Part shown: one piece after another, positions 55,401-62,846 of the stretch
How positions within the stretch are numbered: the first letter of the stretch is position 1
Layout of the letters: the number at the start of each line of letters is the position of its first letter
Assembly (NCBI GenBank): GCA_009773515.1
Contig: WSXX01000017.1
Span: 34,487 to 98,486, forward strand
Direction: 5' to 3'
DNA: 64,000 nucleotides
Source: Bacteroidota bacterium
Lineage (GTDB): Bacteria; Bacteroidota; Bacteroidia; Bacteroidales; Lentimicrobiaceae
The notes under the pieces: generated by a model
What the model was told of the DNA's origin: nothing
Databases searched by the model: none
The model's input: the letters and a program-made list of their open reading frames with translations, nothing else
Translations under genes and position numbers: made by a program

Positions 55401-55912
55401 TCATTGGCATTATATTGAGGGCCGGCGACAACACCATCGTGATAGATAGTTTTTCCTGTACGGGCAATTGCCGAAACTGCTCCAATATTCCACCCTAACC
55501 CAACCACACCATTCCCCGCCATGCTGCTATAATTTAAAGATACCTGTGGTGTGTTATTGCCAACCCCTTTAGGCAAATTTATAGGTATCGTGTACGTTGC
55601 TGCACCTAAATCACTCACATCAAACACCCCTGCAATGCTGCCAACCACACCATCATCTCCTGCATTCGGCCCGCCAAACTCCCCTTCCTCCGGCGGGAAA
55701 ATCAAAAATGGGTTGATCTTAGCATGAAAAATATCCTGAGCATTGGTAGCTTTATAGTTAAACCCATTTATCATATCTATGTATTGGGTGGCTTCATATA
55801 CCTGATTACCACTTAAGGGAGATGATAGCGTAAAATTTGGTGCCTGATTCTGAGCTATAGAATCGAAAAATAAAGCTATGGACAATAATGCAATAAAGAA
55901 ACGGGCTTTCAT
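49445..55912 (-). CDS. SpvB/FG-GAP/RHS polymorphic toxin with C-terminal M15 peptidase
   Basis: The 2155-residue product has a signal peptide (1-21), an SpvB/TcdB-type domain (about 80-370, DLGAATYTIPINLPKGVG, LGWNIGAVSAIAR), seven FG-GAP/VCBS repeats (about 385-770, for example GDFNGDGKTDILV and GDFNGDGITDILT), a TcdB-middle region, YD repeats (about 1150-1700) and an RHS core with YDAWGNRRDPDTW and DPTGNEL. After a variable linker, residues about 2010-2155 form a zinc peptidase of family M15: SSGYRNLTLNAAVGGSSTSQ, ligands His2086 and Asp2093 (HLLGQALD) and His2132 (KWIHIGYR). Relatives cut peptide bonds of peptidoglycan. The shell should enclose the tip until release. The lipoprotein downstream is the likely immunity. 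Confidence 0.9.
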   Translation of the reverse strand: MKARFFIALLSIALFFDSIAQNQAPNFTLSSPLSGNQVYEATQYIDMINGFNYKATNAQDIFHAKINPFLIFPPEEGEFGGPNAGDDGVVGSIAGVFDVSDLGAATYTIPINLPKGVGNNTPQVSLNYSSMAGNGVVGLGWNIGAVSAIARTGKTIYHDGVVAGPQYNANDNLVFNGMRMMPLGSNTYTTEVEGFSRITIKESNSTGPVWFEVRTKEGRILHFGQTQDSRQKLDGTETIIAWYLSSVEDISGNYISYTYETRSGNLLLKEISYGGNTDANQDHIYKVYFNYIYNRVDPFTSYINGAALTTDYLLDNITINYIPENKEMFKYSLEYDEAAMIFSRLIKIKVTDKVNSVEVNPTSITWGEKTENFTYSPTNITKKAGRNSIYTLGDFNGDGKTDILVAYYDPEAKKYVSWSIFYVNALGISYNEVEMGSLDEPYQPAFAYFLAGDFNGDGIDDLLKVTSHGPDMYGCYLYISDGNNNFSYGGALPMHFNGGHYIKITDMNGNGINEVLLVKINGDYGISFYCYEKSLSNNSFMSLFTNPPSSSGYTIQCGDADELFQIMPGDFNGDGRTDLLVNISDLESTILSLHQTEDILIELNPTRFGYPTKYHRVYTGDFNGDGITDILTYVFGGIRRWEVSYFDGKDSWISTPAPITYMLDPEIGNSRHIYTTDINGDGKSDILDIYYRYSGDLITGSNFDMYYSNGNGFKTKETDFFESLVPHKSHIHNFYDFNGDGKAESLIWDSPSKPVHIMSYHKEEISNLAASFTNGMGNKTSVIYLPLTEAQVYFKNTQVAFPLCNIQPPVYVVKRRLDDILDDHLATIDYRYGNLMIHKQGKGLLGFKENINNDIRSGTFTVVTKDIYSEQNKFFYPYPKKVEITNRYGNLISKTENVLNHKIYSSSPLRLYPFIESSHTYERDLTTNAFVKTTHSAFTYDEYGNLLTKILLVDSEQKDISTAEADYSHQSTTTVQYKEPDLANWYIGLPDTITSKVRHLTEVKDEATTEFVYYLANEPLYPFLKEKRVFPGNNLIDPLVTYESYTIYDDFGNMLASKINAPYSQPLLEERNSSVLFDSEYHHRFPTSTTNSLGNTTTSTYDPVYGTLKTSTGPNNLLTTYYDSNPLGTFSKTISPDGIITTTVTRWSDGHPHEPINALYYKWQQTSGSPEVMVFYHKTGVELRTVTFGFDGSPIYLDKEYNDKGLLFKESLPYKNGDSQIYTEYLYDDYNRLETVTSPDGTTTTTAYGANEVTVTINNGDITRTSTKKYNGAGWLTESIDNFGGIVKNEYYCNGNLKKSYIVGRPATTISIDYDNRGNRTLLIDPNYGSMATVYNAYGELVQQTNPLNETTMFAYDKLGRMTNESSQTEGNITWTYSTTPDRIGTLENIIKNNHRTNYVYDDFLRLTSETEIIDGVSYTTHYSYDELGRSLTTSYPTGIKLRDGYNYYGYHNSVTLENNGTQVWKTEDVNAIGLVTKFKTGNDLVTDQTYYPLTMHPYTVKTSKAGSDPVQDLEYGWFGLGNMEYRKKWLNRTNNTSLIESFTYDGLDRLEYIKLNGAQTGYHEYDKYGAYQDKPLGNMTLKNNDSQSIFSNAIYGLNGYGPHAIEEVTTANPILTGPRQDISYNGYDKVDTITEEDHSLFIQYGHHKQRISQQYSNRATTIDKVWAGACEYITKNGQQYKHTYLTGPMGVFAIHIIKPDGTEEINYIHTDHLGSWNTITDENGLLLQEQSYDAWGNRRDPDTWRAYTTTAPEPRFDRGFTGHEHLYAFNLINMNGRFYDPIIGRMLSPDNFMQAPDYTQSFNRYSYCWNNPLKYIDPTGNELGLIDGNNGYGYYLGYSGGIGPGSGNHWSDQYRGNYGNFMLMSSSTFKSYYNVSNEGYNSLTSNWNGTGLSYTNGNYYYFGMSVNYNQVHNNFIIPSSLFTATGNNASNFLSAINAGYGGNLAVWIYNNVFGKIAAILGTESREPGLYGSDLSGYISPNGYGVFYGLAGEVVGKGMGVNNTANGAGGDLSNHLILADVIRSSTASKLGIDNSPTAEHLQNLRQYGKAIYDPIYMHFNGNIKISSGYRNLTLNAAVGGSSTSQHLLGQALDIQAIPPITNSEIFYYVKENLNYHQLIWEYGNNNNPKWIHIGYRPNGNNGQQVFSIPRSLKRF

Positions 55913-55975
55913 ATAGTGAGATTTTAACTGTAAATGGTTTAAATTATCTTCTGTTGTGAGGGGCAGGACAAAGAT

Positions 55976-56410
55976 TTATTGTTTCACAATCTTAAATCTT
56001 TCTTTCTCCTCTCCACTAATCACTTGCAGGATGTAAGTTCCCTTGCCTATGTGTTGTACGTTGAGAGGGGTCAGTGTAATGCTTATTTTTCCCCGTTCTA
56101 TCAACCTGCCATTCATATCGCTCAACACAAACTCCACCTTGTTGTCTGGCAAGGTTGTGAACTCAATATTTACGATCTCGCTGGCAGGGTTTGGATATAC
56201 GCGCAAACCATTGATGGGTGCGTCAGGTAAATGCGCGAACAAACTGTCGGATTTAAACAGGGTGTCGGATTTGGTTATTTTGCCAACTTTTATTTCACGC
56301 AAATTTCTGTTGCCGGCTGCATCATATTCAAATTTCACTGTTTGTGTTTGTGCTTGAGCAGAGACAAATGCACATAGCATAAAAGCCATAGAAAAAATAA
56401 TTCGTTTCAT
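55976..56410 (-). CDS. Small exported protein with one YD motif and a T9SS type A sorting tail
   Basis: The 144-residue product has a signal peptide (1-21, ending SAQAQ), a YD-repeat-like motif (VKFEYDAAGNRNLREI), and a carboxyl T9SS sorting domain (about 68-144) with LRVYPNPASEIVNIEF, VLSDMNGRLIERGKI and GTYILQVISGEEKERFKIVKQ. It would be exported by Sec and then the T9SS, and retained at the surface. It lies 63 bases upstream of the RHS toxin and may be a partner in its export or display; this is inferred from position and the shared YD motif. Confidence 0.8.
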   Translation of the reverse strand: MKRIIFSMAFMLCAFVSAQAQTQTVKFEYDAAGNRNLREIKVGKITKSDTLFKSDSLFAHLPDAPINGLRVYPNPASEIVNIEFTTLPDNKVEFVLSDMNGRLIERGKISITLTPLNVQHIGKGTYILQVISGEEKERFKIVKQ

Positions 56411-56421
56411 GGTGTTCAGTA

Positions 56422-57764
56422 TTACTTAATAGTATTTACTAAAGTCTTGAGTTCTTTTATTTCTTTCTCCTGTGCTATCATGTACAAGGTGAGCTCTTCG
56501 ATTTTCTGCAGAAGCAGGGCGTTCATTTCACCAAGGTTTATGCCTTCTTTTTCAACAGTTGCCGCATTTGGTATACCTGGCAGGTGTCCATTGTCTTTAA
56601 TAAAGCTTTCGACCTGAAGTAAGGAAGGCAATAGGTACTCTGCTTTAAAAACATAGTCGGGCCAGAATTCGTCAAGAGATACCTTAACTTCTTTAGCAGT
56701 AACTATCCCGTTAACATTGAAAGCCATATTTGCAGATGGTAGTCCAACAACAATATTTTCTTTATTTATTACAAACTTTTGTGTCAGATTTCCATTTTCT
56801 CCATGGAAAAACTGAAAATTCGCACTACTTTCATATACTGAAAATTTTATACTCCTTGAGTTCGTACTACCACCCTGCCAAACCTCAATTCTGGCTGCAT
56901 CAGTCAGAGTGCTACCGATAAGTTCCAATTTACCAAAAGCATCTGCACCTTGAACAAATTTTCCATACACCTTGCCTGCTACAACAATACTATTGGAAAT
57001 GTTAACATTCTCATCAGTATCAATAAAAAGAGAATTAAACATGCCAGAATTTGAAATAGAGTTATTCCCTAAAGTCAGATTCTTAATTGCCTTGTGATCG
57101 CCAAGGTTGTCTCCAAGCGGTATTTCATCAATTTGAAGCAGACCATCTTCATCTGTTATGATCATTTTTTTACCACCACCGCTTCTAAGACTAGTGGCTG
57201 TAATAAATCCATTAACATCTAGCCGCATATCCTTTGAACCATCTCCAACTATTAGTCCCTGACCAATAAATACATCCCCCTCAACATGTAATTTTGCCTT
57301 TGGCGAGTTGGTCCCTAAAGCAACATTTCCAGCCTCATCAAGAAACAATGCAAAATTTAATGTCTGTGATGTACTTGAAGCAGGCCTCCAAAAATTTAGT
57401 CCCCCGCTGATTTCATCTTCATAGTACTCAATTCCCCATTCACCAAAAGGTTTGTCCAGGCTAATGTCTTTCCCAAAGAAAATACTACCGTTTGACCCAG
57501 CCATATTGCAATCGCCCGAAGATAGAAGCAGATTCCCTCCTTTAATGTGTAATTCCTGAAATGGAGCGCCGTGCCGATTCCAATAAAACCTTTTGTTTTC
57601 GAATTTCCTTTGCAATTAAAGGTGTATTCTTTAAATTTCATATGATCACTAGTATTTCTACTTGATTGCAGAAGAAAACTTACCGGGGTTTGTGCAAATA
57701 AAGAGCTTGAGAAGACAAGCATAATAACACCAAGTATTCCTTTTGTTAGTTTAATTGTTTTCAT
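56422..57764 (-). pseudogene. Tail-fibre-like exported protein, frameshifted near 57568
   Basis: The frame starting at 57764 gives a signal peptide (MKTIKLTKGILGVIMLVF…FAQ) and reaches KGFIGIGTA, then goes out of phase. The other frame continues with APFQELHIKGGNLLLSSGD, NSPKAKLHVEGDVFIGQGL and the family end VFKAEYLLPSLLQVESF, HLPGIPNAATVEKEGINLGEMNALLLQKIEELTLYMI. Joining the frames by one missing base near 57567-57570 restores a normal protein of about 447 residues with a trimeric coiled-coil tail. This type often sits next to RHS genes in Bacteroidota. It is either a pseudogene or a sequencing error. Confidence 0.8.
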
Positions 57765-57998
57765 AATTGTTTAAATAAATTTATAAATCGATGCAATTAT
57801 ACAACGAAAAAATCAATTTACAACGAAGATAATATTGAAACTATTAATTTATATTGATTATAAATAATAATTATAATTATTATGGGTTATGTATTATACA
57901 ATAGGTATTTGTTCTATTATACAAATAGATTTTTTAAGCATTATTAAAAACATAAACGCTTGATTATAAATAATTATCAGCGTAAGAAGACAAACTAC

Positions 57999-58967
57999 TC
58001 AATGTTCAGAATAAGAACTAATCTTTTCATTACGGATTACACCTCTGAAGAAATCAACTACAATTGGAGTGCAAAAATTGGGATTAAATTCTGGTGGCAT
58101 ATGAGAACCATCGGTTTTCAGGTGAAACTCACATATTTTTCCAAACTGATGCTGCCTTTCATATATATATGCCGAACCAAATGCCGGAGATTCGGGATTG
58201 CCCAGAAACAGCCCTTTATATATAGGTACCAGATTGTCATTTGATCCATGAAAACAAATGATAGGTATTGAATTGAAAGCGTTAATAAACAATGAATCTG
58301 AAATGGAGCCGTATTTGCTGCAAATCCCTTTAATTTTGTATTTATTCAGGTAAGGATTTCCCGAATGATCAAGTCGGCCTAGTTTGTAAACCATTTCCGG
58401 TACTTTATACAGCATTGTTTCCTCGGTTGCAAAAGCGCTGTTGAGTGCAATACTGGCTCCTGCGCTTTCACCCAGTATAAATAGTTGTGAAGTGTCAATT
58501 CTGTATTTTTCGGCATTTGCTACCAGATAGCGCATGGCAGCCCGGGCATCCTGCATACCCCTGTATTCTGCTTCGGGTAGAGAATTGCGATCAGATGAAA
58601 TATAATCACCAACATCCCAACCCAGCCGGTACGCAATATTAGCGGTGATAAATCCGGAATCCCTTAAAATACGGGCGGTTGGCTCAATCCAGCCCCGGTG
58701 TCCATGCAGATAACTGCCAGCATGTATAAGTAATACTGCCGGAAACTTCTGCGATACACTATCTACTGCGGGGAAGTAAAGATCCATAAGCAGATTAGTG
58801 CTATGTTGCCCGGTATCCAATGCAGTAGCATATAAGATATCAGTTTCCTCGTATGCATCTGTTTTTAGAAAAGGCTCTACCGGATCTTTTTCATGTTCAC
58901 AAGAGGCAAAAAATACAATTGCGGTCACGAGAAGAATGAGTTGTTTTAGTTTATTCAGGGATTTCAT
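57999..58967 (-). CDS. Alpha/beta-hydrolase lipoprotein (carboxylesterase-like)
   Basis: The 322-residue product has a lipoprotein signal (LILLVTAIVFFASC, cysteine near 24). The alpha/beta-hydrolase core shows the oxyanion region LLIHAGSYLHGHRGW, the nucleophile elbow LFILGESAGASIAL with serine, and a likely catalytic histidine in TDGSHMPP. The layout is like acetyl xylan or feruloyl esterases and other BD-FAE-type enzymes, but the substrate is open. The ATG at 58967 is used; the codon two earlier is TTG. It diverges from the ACP operon. Confidence 0.85.
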   Translation of the reverse strand: MKSLNKLKQLILLVTAIVFFASCEHEKDPVEPFLKTDAYEETDILYATALDTGQHSTNLLMDLYFPAVDSVSQKFPAVLLIHAGSYLHGHRGWIEPTARILRDSGFITANIAYRLGWDVGDYISSDRNSLPEAEYRGMQDARAAMRYLVANAEKYRIDTSQLFILGESAGASIALNSAFATEETMLYKVPEMVYKLGRLDHSGNPYLNKYKIKGICSKYGSISDSLFINAFNSIPIICFHGSNDNLVPIYKGLFLGNPESPAFGSAYIYERQHQFGKICEFHLKTDGSHMPPEFNPNFCTPIVVDFFRGVIRNEKISSYSEH

Positions 58968-58973
58968 TCTCAA

Positions 58974-59350
58974 TTATTTTCAGTTTTAGCTACTCTATCA
59001 TTTACTTTAAGTAAGCTGCGATGACTTCTTCTTAATTGTTGTGCTTTGCCTTTTTTATAAGGAGATCATTAGATTTGAATGATAGCTCCGGCAGATAATC
59101 AGGTTATGCTATTTTTAATTCCAGAAAAATGTATACATTTTCCATATAGGTCACAAATAAACACACAATTATTTAATCATGCAAGAGAAATATGGTGTTC
59201 TAGAATATTTAGAATAAATCCAAATTAGACGGCTACTGATGTAACATTCTTTAAAAATTGGTTGTTGAGATTTTTACAAAAAGAACATGACTCCCCAAGG
59301 GATAGGAGTAAGTACTGCTTTTTTATTACTTTTGCAATAAAACAGTAAAG
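58974..59350. other. Divergent intergenic region of the ACP operon
   Basis: This 377-base gap separates the leftward esterase from the rightward operon. It contains a perfect 16-bp palindrome AAAATGTATACATTTT at 59126-59141, a possible operator, and the -7 motif at 59327. No gene is supported. Confidence 0.55.
59327..59334 (+). promoter_or_regulatory. -7 promoter motif for the ACP operon
   Basis: TACTTTTG fits TAnnTTTG and lies 16 bases ahead of the ACP start codon. Confidence 0.6.
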
Positions 59351-59644
59351 ATGGAAGTAAACAAACAGCAGTTAACAGAAATAATCATTTTGTCAACTCA
59401 GAAAGTTATTTCAGAAACAAATGCAGCTGATCCTGCAACAGTTATCTTTAATACTCCATTGTATGGCAAAGGAGGAGTACTTGATAGCCTTGGACTTGTT
59501 CAGCTGATTGCCGATGTTGAAGAGGAAATTTATCAACAAACAGGCAATCAGATAACAATAGCTGACGAAAAAGCAATGAGTATGCGTATTTCGCCCTTTA
59601 GAAGTGTTTCATCCCTCTCGGATTATATTTATTCCATACTGTAG
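59351..59644 (+). CDS. Acyl carrier protein-like
   Basis: The 97-residue product carries the phosphopantetheine motif GVLDSLGLVQLIADVEEEI with the modified serine at 46, and the helical ACP length and acidic character. It is longer than the fatty-acid AcpP and diverged from it (loop ADPATVIFNTPLYGKGG), so it is probably a dedicated carrier for a special pathway. It is the first gene of the five-gene operon. Confidence 0.85.
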   Translation: MEVNKQQLTEIIILSTQKVISETNAADPATVIFNTPLYGKGGVLDSLGLVQLIADVEEEIYQQTGNQITIADEKAMSMRISPFRSVSSLSDYIYSIL

Positions 59645-59736
59645 GTTTAGTTTTGACTTTGTAAGTTCCGGATTAAGACCAAGAGCCAGCCAAAAGCATA
59701 CAATGCCAAGTGATTATTTTAAAAAACACTTTATCA

Positions 59737-60444
59737 ATGAATCAGGACATCAGGGTTGTTTTAATAACCGGCACAAGTAAAGGCATCGGGAAAGGTCTTG
59801 CTTTGCATTATTGCAGTAATGGATATTGGGTAGTGGGTTGCAGCAGAAATAAGTCATCAATTGAACATGAGAATTATACCCATATTTCCATTGATCTTAC
59901 ATCAGAAAAAGCAAGTGGACAACTTATAAGAAGTGTGTTGGATAAGTTTGGCAGATTAGATGTTCTGATCAATAATGCAGGAATTGCTTCTATGAATCAC
60001 ATAATCACAACTCCTGAATCAACGATTGAAAGCGTTTTCCGAACTAACTTTTTCGTACCATTTCTACTTACACGTGAAGCATCCAAGGCCATGAGCAGAA
60101 AAAGATATGGACGAATCATTAACTTTACAACGGTAGCTGTGCCATTAAATCTTGAAGGAGAAGCTGTTTATGCTTCGAGTAAAGCTGCTCTTGAGTCTTT
60201 TACACGAATATCAGCAATTGAACTTGCTCCATTAGGTATTACTGTAAATGCAATCGGACCTGCGCCATTTGATACCGGACTTATTAGATCAGTGCCGTCG
60301 GATAAAATTGATAAATTAATTGAAAGACAGGCAATAAAGAGAAAAGCAGAAATGAATGATATACTGCATGTAACGGATTTCTTTATAAATCCTGCTGCTG
60401 AATTCATTACTGGTCAAATCATTTATTTGGGAGGTGTTTTTTAA
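59737..60444 (+). CDS. SDR-family oxidoreductase (FabG-like)
   Basis: The 235-residue product has the NAD(P)-binding loop VLITGTSKGIGKG, LDVLINNAGIAS, the catalytic YASSK with preceding serine/threonine region (NFTTVAVPL) and GPAPFDTGLIRS. FabG-like enzymes reduce 3-ketoacyl-ACP to 3-hydroxyacyl-ACP, which fits an ACP neighbour. The usual serine of the triad is replaced by a Thr-Thr pair before VAVPL. I use the ATG at 59737; the longer start at 59710 is GTG. It ends one base before the ligase start. Confidence 0.88.
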   Translation: MNQDIRVVLITGTSKGIGKGLALHYCSNGYWVVGCSRNKSSIEHENYTHISIDLTSEKASGQLIRSVLDKFGRLDVLINNAGIASMNHIITTPESTIESVFRTNFFVPFLLTREASKAMSRKRYGRIINFTTVAVPLNLEGEAVYASSKAALESFTRISAIELAPLGITVNAIGPAPFDTGLIRSVPSDKIDKLIERQAIKRKAEMNDILHVTDFFINPAAEFITGQIIYLGGVF

Positions 60445-60445
60445 A

Positions 60446-61783
60446 ATGAATGAGTTTTTAACCAAAATAACATCATTTTCTGAAAGGGAAGCCATCTGCT
60501 ATAAAAACAGGACTTTCACTTATTCAGAGTTAGCGAAATCGATTGATTTTTTCTACCAGATCATTGCCGGATCTATTCCGAAGGGAAGTGTAACAATTCT
60601 GAATTCTGACCTGACTTTCGAAGGGCTCGCATTATTTTTCGCTTTACATCATAATAAATGTATAATTGTGCCTGTTACTTCTGATACTGAAGATATGCAA
60701 ACGCGGGCCATGCATTCAGGTGCCGGTTACATTTTGCAACCCGGGGGGAATAGTATAAATGTTGAAATATTGGCTCCCGGTAAAAAAATTGATCTTTATA
60801 GAGAGATACTGGAAGCGGAGCATGGAGGTTTGGTATTGTTCAGCAGTGGAATTACGGGTACACCAAAAGGTATGGTGCATGACCTGGATATTCTGATGCA
60901 ACCATTCTTAAACAAGAAAGTTAAGAGTATTAATTTCATGGCATTGTTAATGTTCGATCATATCGGGGGATTAAATACTGTTTTATCTTCAGTTTTCTCA
61001 GGTGCTTTGCTCTCGATTCCTGACAAAAGAGAACCTTTTTCCATATGCGAAACAATAGAAAAGTACAAAGTCGGGGTTCTTCCCGCATCACCAACTTTTC
61101 TGAATCTGATTTTAATAAGCGGAGCTTATGAGAAGTATGATCTATCAAGCCTGAAAGTTATAACATATGGTACTGAACCTATGCCTGAAGGATTGTTGCA
61201 TAAGCTAAATAGAATCTTTCCTAGTGTAAGGTTTTTGCAAACATTTGGAACAAGTGAAACCGGAATTTCACAAATTACAAGCAAATCGTCTGGCAGTACA
61301 AAACTCAGGTTTGATGACCCCAATATTAAATATAAAATTGTTGATGGCGAACTTTGGATTAAGAGTCCCACAACAATAAAAGGATATCTGAACGCTGCTA
61401 TGGATCAGTTTACTACTGACGGATGGTTTAAAACTGGCGACTTGGCCGAAATTGATGAAGAAGGCTACTTTTTAATCACAGGCAGGAAAAACGAAATCAT
61501 TAATGTTGGAGGTTTAAAAGTGTACCCTCAGGAAGTTGAATCTGTAATTATGGAGTTTGAGGGAATAATTGATTGTCTGGTTAAGGCAGAATCAAACCCG
61601 ATAACCGGCAATATTGTGATTGCATTGATTTACGCCGGCAAAAATACTGATAAAAAAACATTTGTATCTTCGCTTCGAAAATTTCTAATTACCAGACTCG
61701 ACAGATATAAAGTTCCGGTCAAAATCAGGTTTGTGGATAGCATTGAACACAATGAACGGTTTAAGAAAATCAGGTCAATTTAA
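60446..61783 (+). CDS. AMP-dependent acyl ligase (ANL family)
   Basis: The 445-residue product activates an acid with ATP to an acyl-adenylate and passes it to CoA or a carrier thiol. Motifs: LVLFSSGITGTPKGMVHD (A3), ITYGTEPMPEG, FLQTFGTSETG (A5), GWFKTGDLAEIDEEGYFLITGRKNEIINVGG (A7-A8 in successive blocks) and FKKIR at the end (A10 lysine). It is shorter than typical acyl-CoA synthetases (about 500-550). With the ACP in the same operon it probably loads the carrier. Confidence 0.9.
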   Translation: MNEFLTKITSFSEREAICYKNRTFTYSELAKSIDFFYQIIAGSIPKGSVTILNSDLTFEGLALFFALHHNKCIIVPVTSDTEDMQTRAMHSGAGYILQPGGNSINVEILAPGKKIDLYREILEAEHGGLVLFSSGITGTPKGMVHDLDILMQPFLNKKVKSINFMALLMFDHIGGLNTVLSSVFSGALLSIPDKREPFSICETIEKYKVGVLPASPTFLNLILISGAYEKYDLSSLKVITYGTEPMPEGLLHKLNRIFPSVRFLQTFGTSETGISQITSKSSGSTKLRFDDPNIKYKIVDGELWIKSPTTIKGYLNAAMDQFTTDGWFKTGDLAEIDEEGYFLITGRKNEIINVGGLKVYPQEVESVIMEFEGIIDCLVKAESNPITGNIVIALIYAGKNTDKKTFVSSLRKFLITRLDRYKVPVKIRFVDSIEHNERFKKIRSI

Positions 61784-61795
61784 ATCTTTGCAATA

Positions 61796-62839
61796 ATGAA
61801 ACTTAAATTATTTCTCACATTCGACCATGAATTACCACTTGGTGGTGTTAAAACATCATGGAATGATGCACTCTTCGAACCTACTAATAAATTATATCAA
61901 CTTGCAAAAGAATTGGATGTGCCTGTTGTACTTTTTACCGATGTTTTATGTGGTCTAAGGTTTAAAGAGTGGGACTTAAACAAATTCTATGTTCCGTATA
62001 TCGCACAACTTCATAATGCACTTAAACTAGGCAACGATGTGCAGTTGCACCTTCACCCGCATTGGTTAACAAGCAGGTTTGAAGAAAATCGGTTTTTCCC
62101 CTCAGGCGACTTTAGCCTGAGCAATTTTGCTGATGGTAACAGAAACCACAGCATCGGGGATATTGTTAAAATGGGCGTAGATTTTTTGCAAGATAATCTG
62201 AAACCCTCATATCCTGATTATAAATGTATTGCATTCAGGGCTGGTGGTTATAACCTTGGCGAAGGTGTTAGCTCGGGATTGATAATCGAAGCATTACGTA
62301 AGAATGGTATTAAATTCGACAGCTCAATAAGTAAAGGTTATTATTTTAAATCAGCCATATCTGAAGTAAATTTTAGTAATATGCCAGACATCCCAAACTG
62401 GTATCTCAATGAAGAAGGGATTTTAGGCAAACCTGAAACAAATGGAATTCTTGAAATACCTATTGCAAGTATTCCCAAATCGCCGTTTGAAGTTCCTACT
62501 ATGTTTAAAATGAAAAAAATGGCCAACAGAGCACCCGCAAACAATGGCTTTCAGATACATGAAGGCAAACCTGCAGGATATGCGCACAAGTTCAGGCAAC
62601 TTTTTTCGTCAAGAATGCTTGGGTTCGACAATTATACACTTTCGCATGAATATTTGATGAAAATACTTGATTATAATGTAAGGAAATATAGAAATTATGA
62701 TGAGGTTCTCCTTAGTGTAAGCGGCCACCCTAAGAGTATGGGAGCATATTCCTTTGAAATGATGAAGGTTTTTGTAAACAGTGTCAGAGAAAAATATCCG
62801 GATACGGAATTTTTAAAATTTTCTGACTTAATTAAATAA
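61796..62839 (+). CDS. NodB-like (CE4-type) polysaccharide deacetylase-family protein
   Basis: The 347-residue product opens with KLKLFLTFDHELPLGG, where the usual catalytic TFDD is TFDHE, then QLHLHPHWLT (metal-binding histidines) and AFRAGGYNLGEG (arginine motif). It has no signal peptide, so it acts in the cytoplasm on a small sugar or other precursor, unlike secreted chitin deacetylases. Activity on an N-acyl sugar is inferred. The gene starts 12 bases after the ligase stop. Confidence 0.82.
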   Translation: MKLKLFLTFDHELPLGGVKTSWNDALFEPTNKLYQLAKELDVPVVLFTDVLCGLRFKEWDLNKFYVPYIAQLHNALKLGNDVQLHLHPHWLTSRFEENRFFPSGDFSLSNFADGNRNHSIGDIVKMGVDFLQDNLKPSYPDYKCIAFRAGGYNLGEGVSSGLIIEALRKNGIKFDSSISKGYYFKSAISEVNFSNMPDIPNWYLNEEGILGKPETNGILEIPIASIPKSPFEVPTMFKMKKMANRAPANNGFQIHEGKPAGYAHKFRQLFSSRMLGFDNYTLSHEYLMKILDYNVRKYRNYDEVLLSVSGHPKSMGAYSFEMMKVFVNSVREKYPDTEFLKFSDLIK

Positions 62840-62846
62840 GTTTGTC

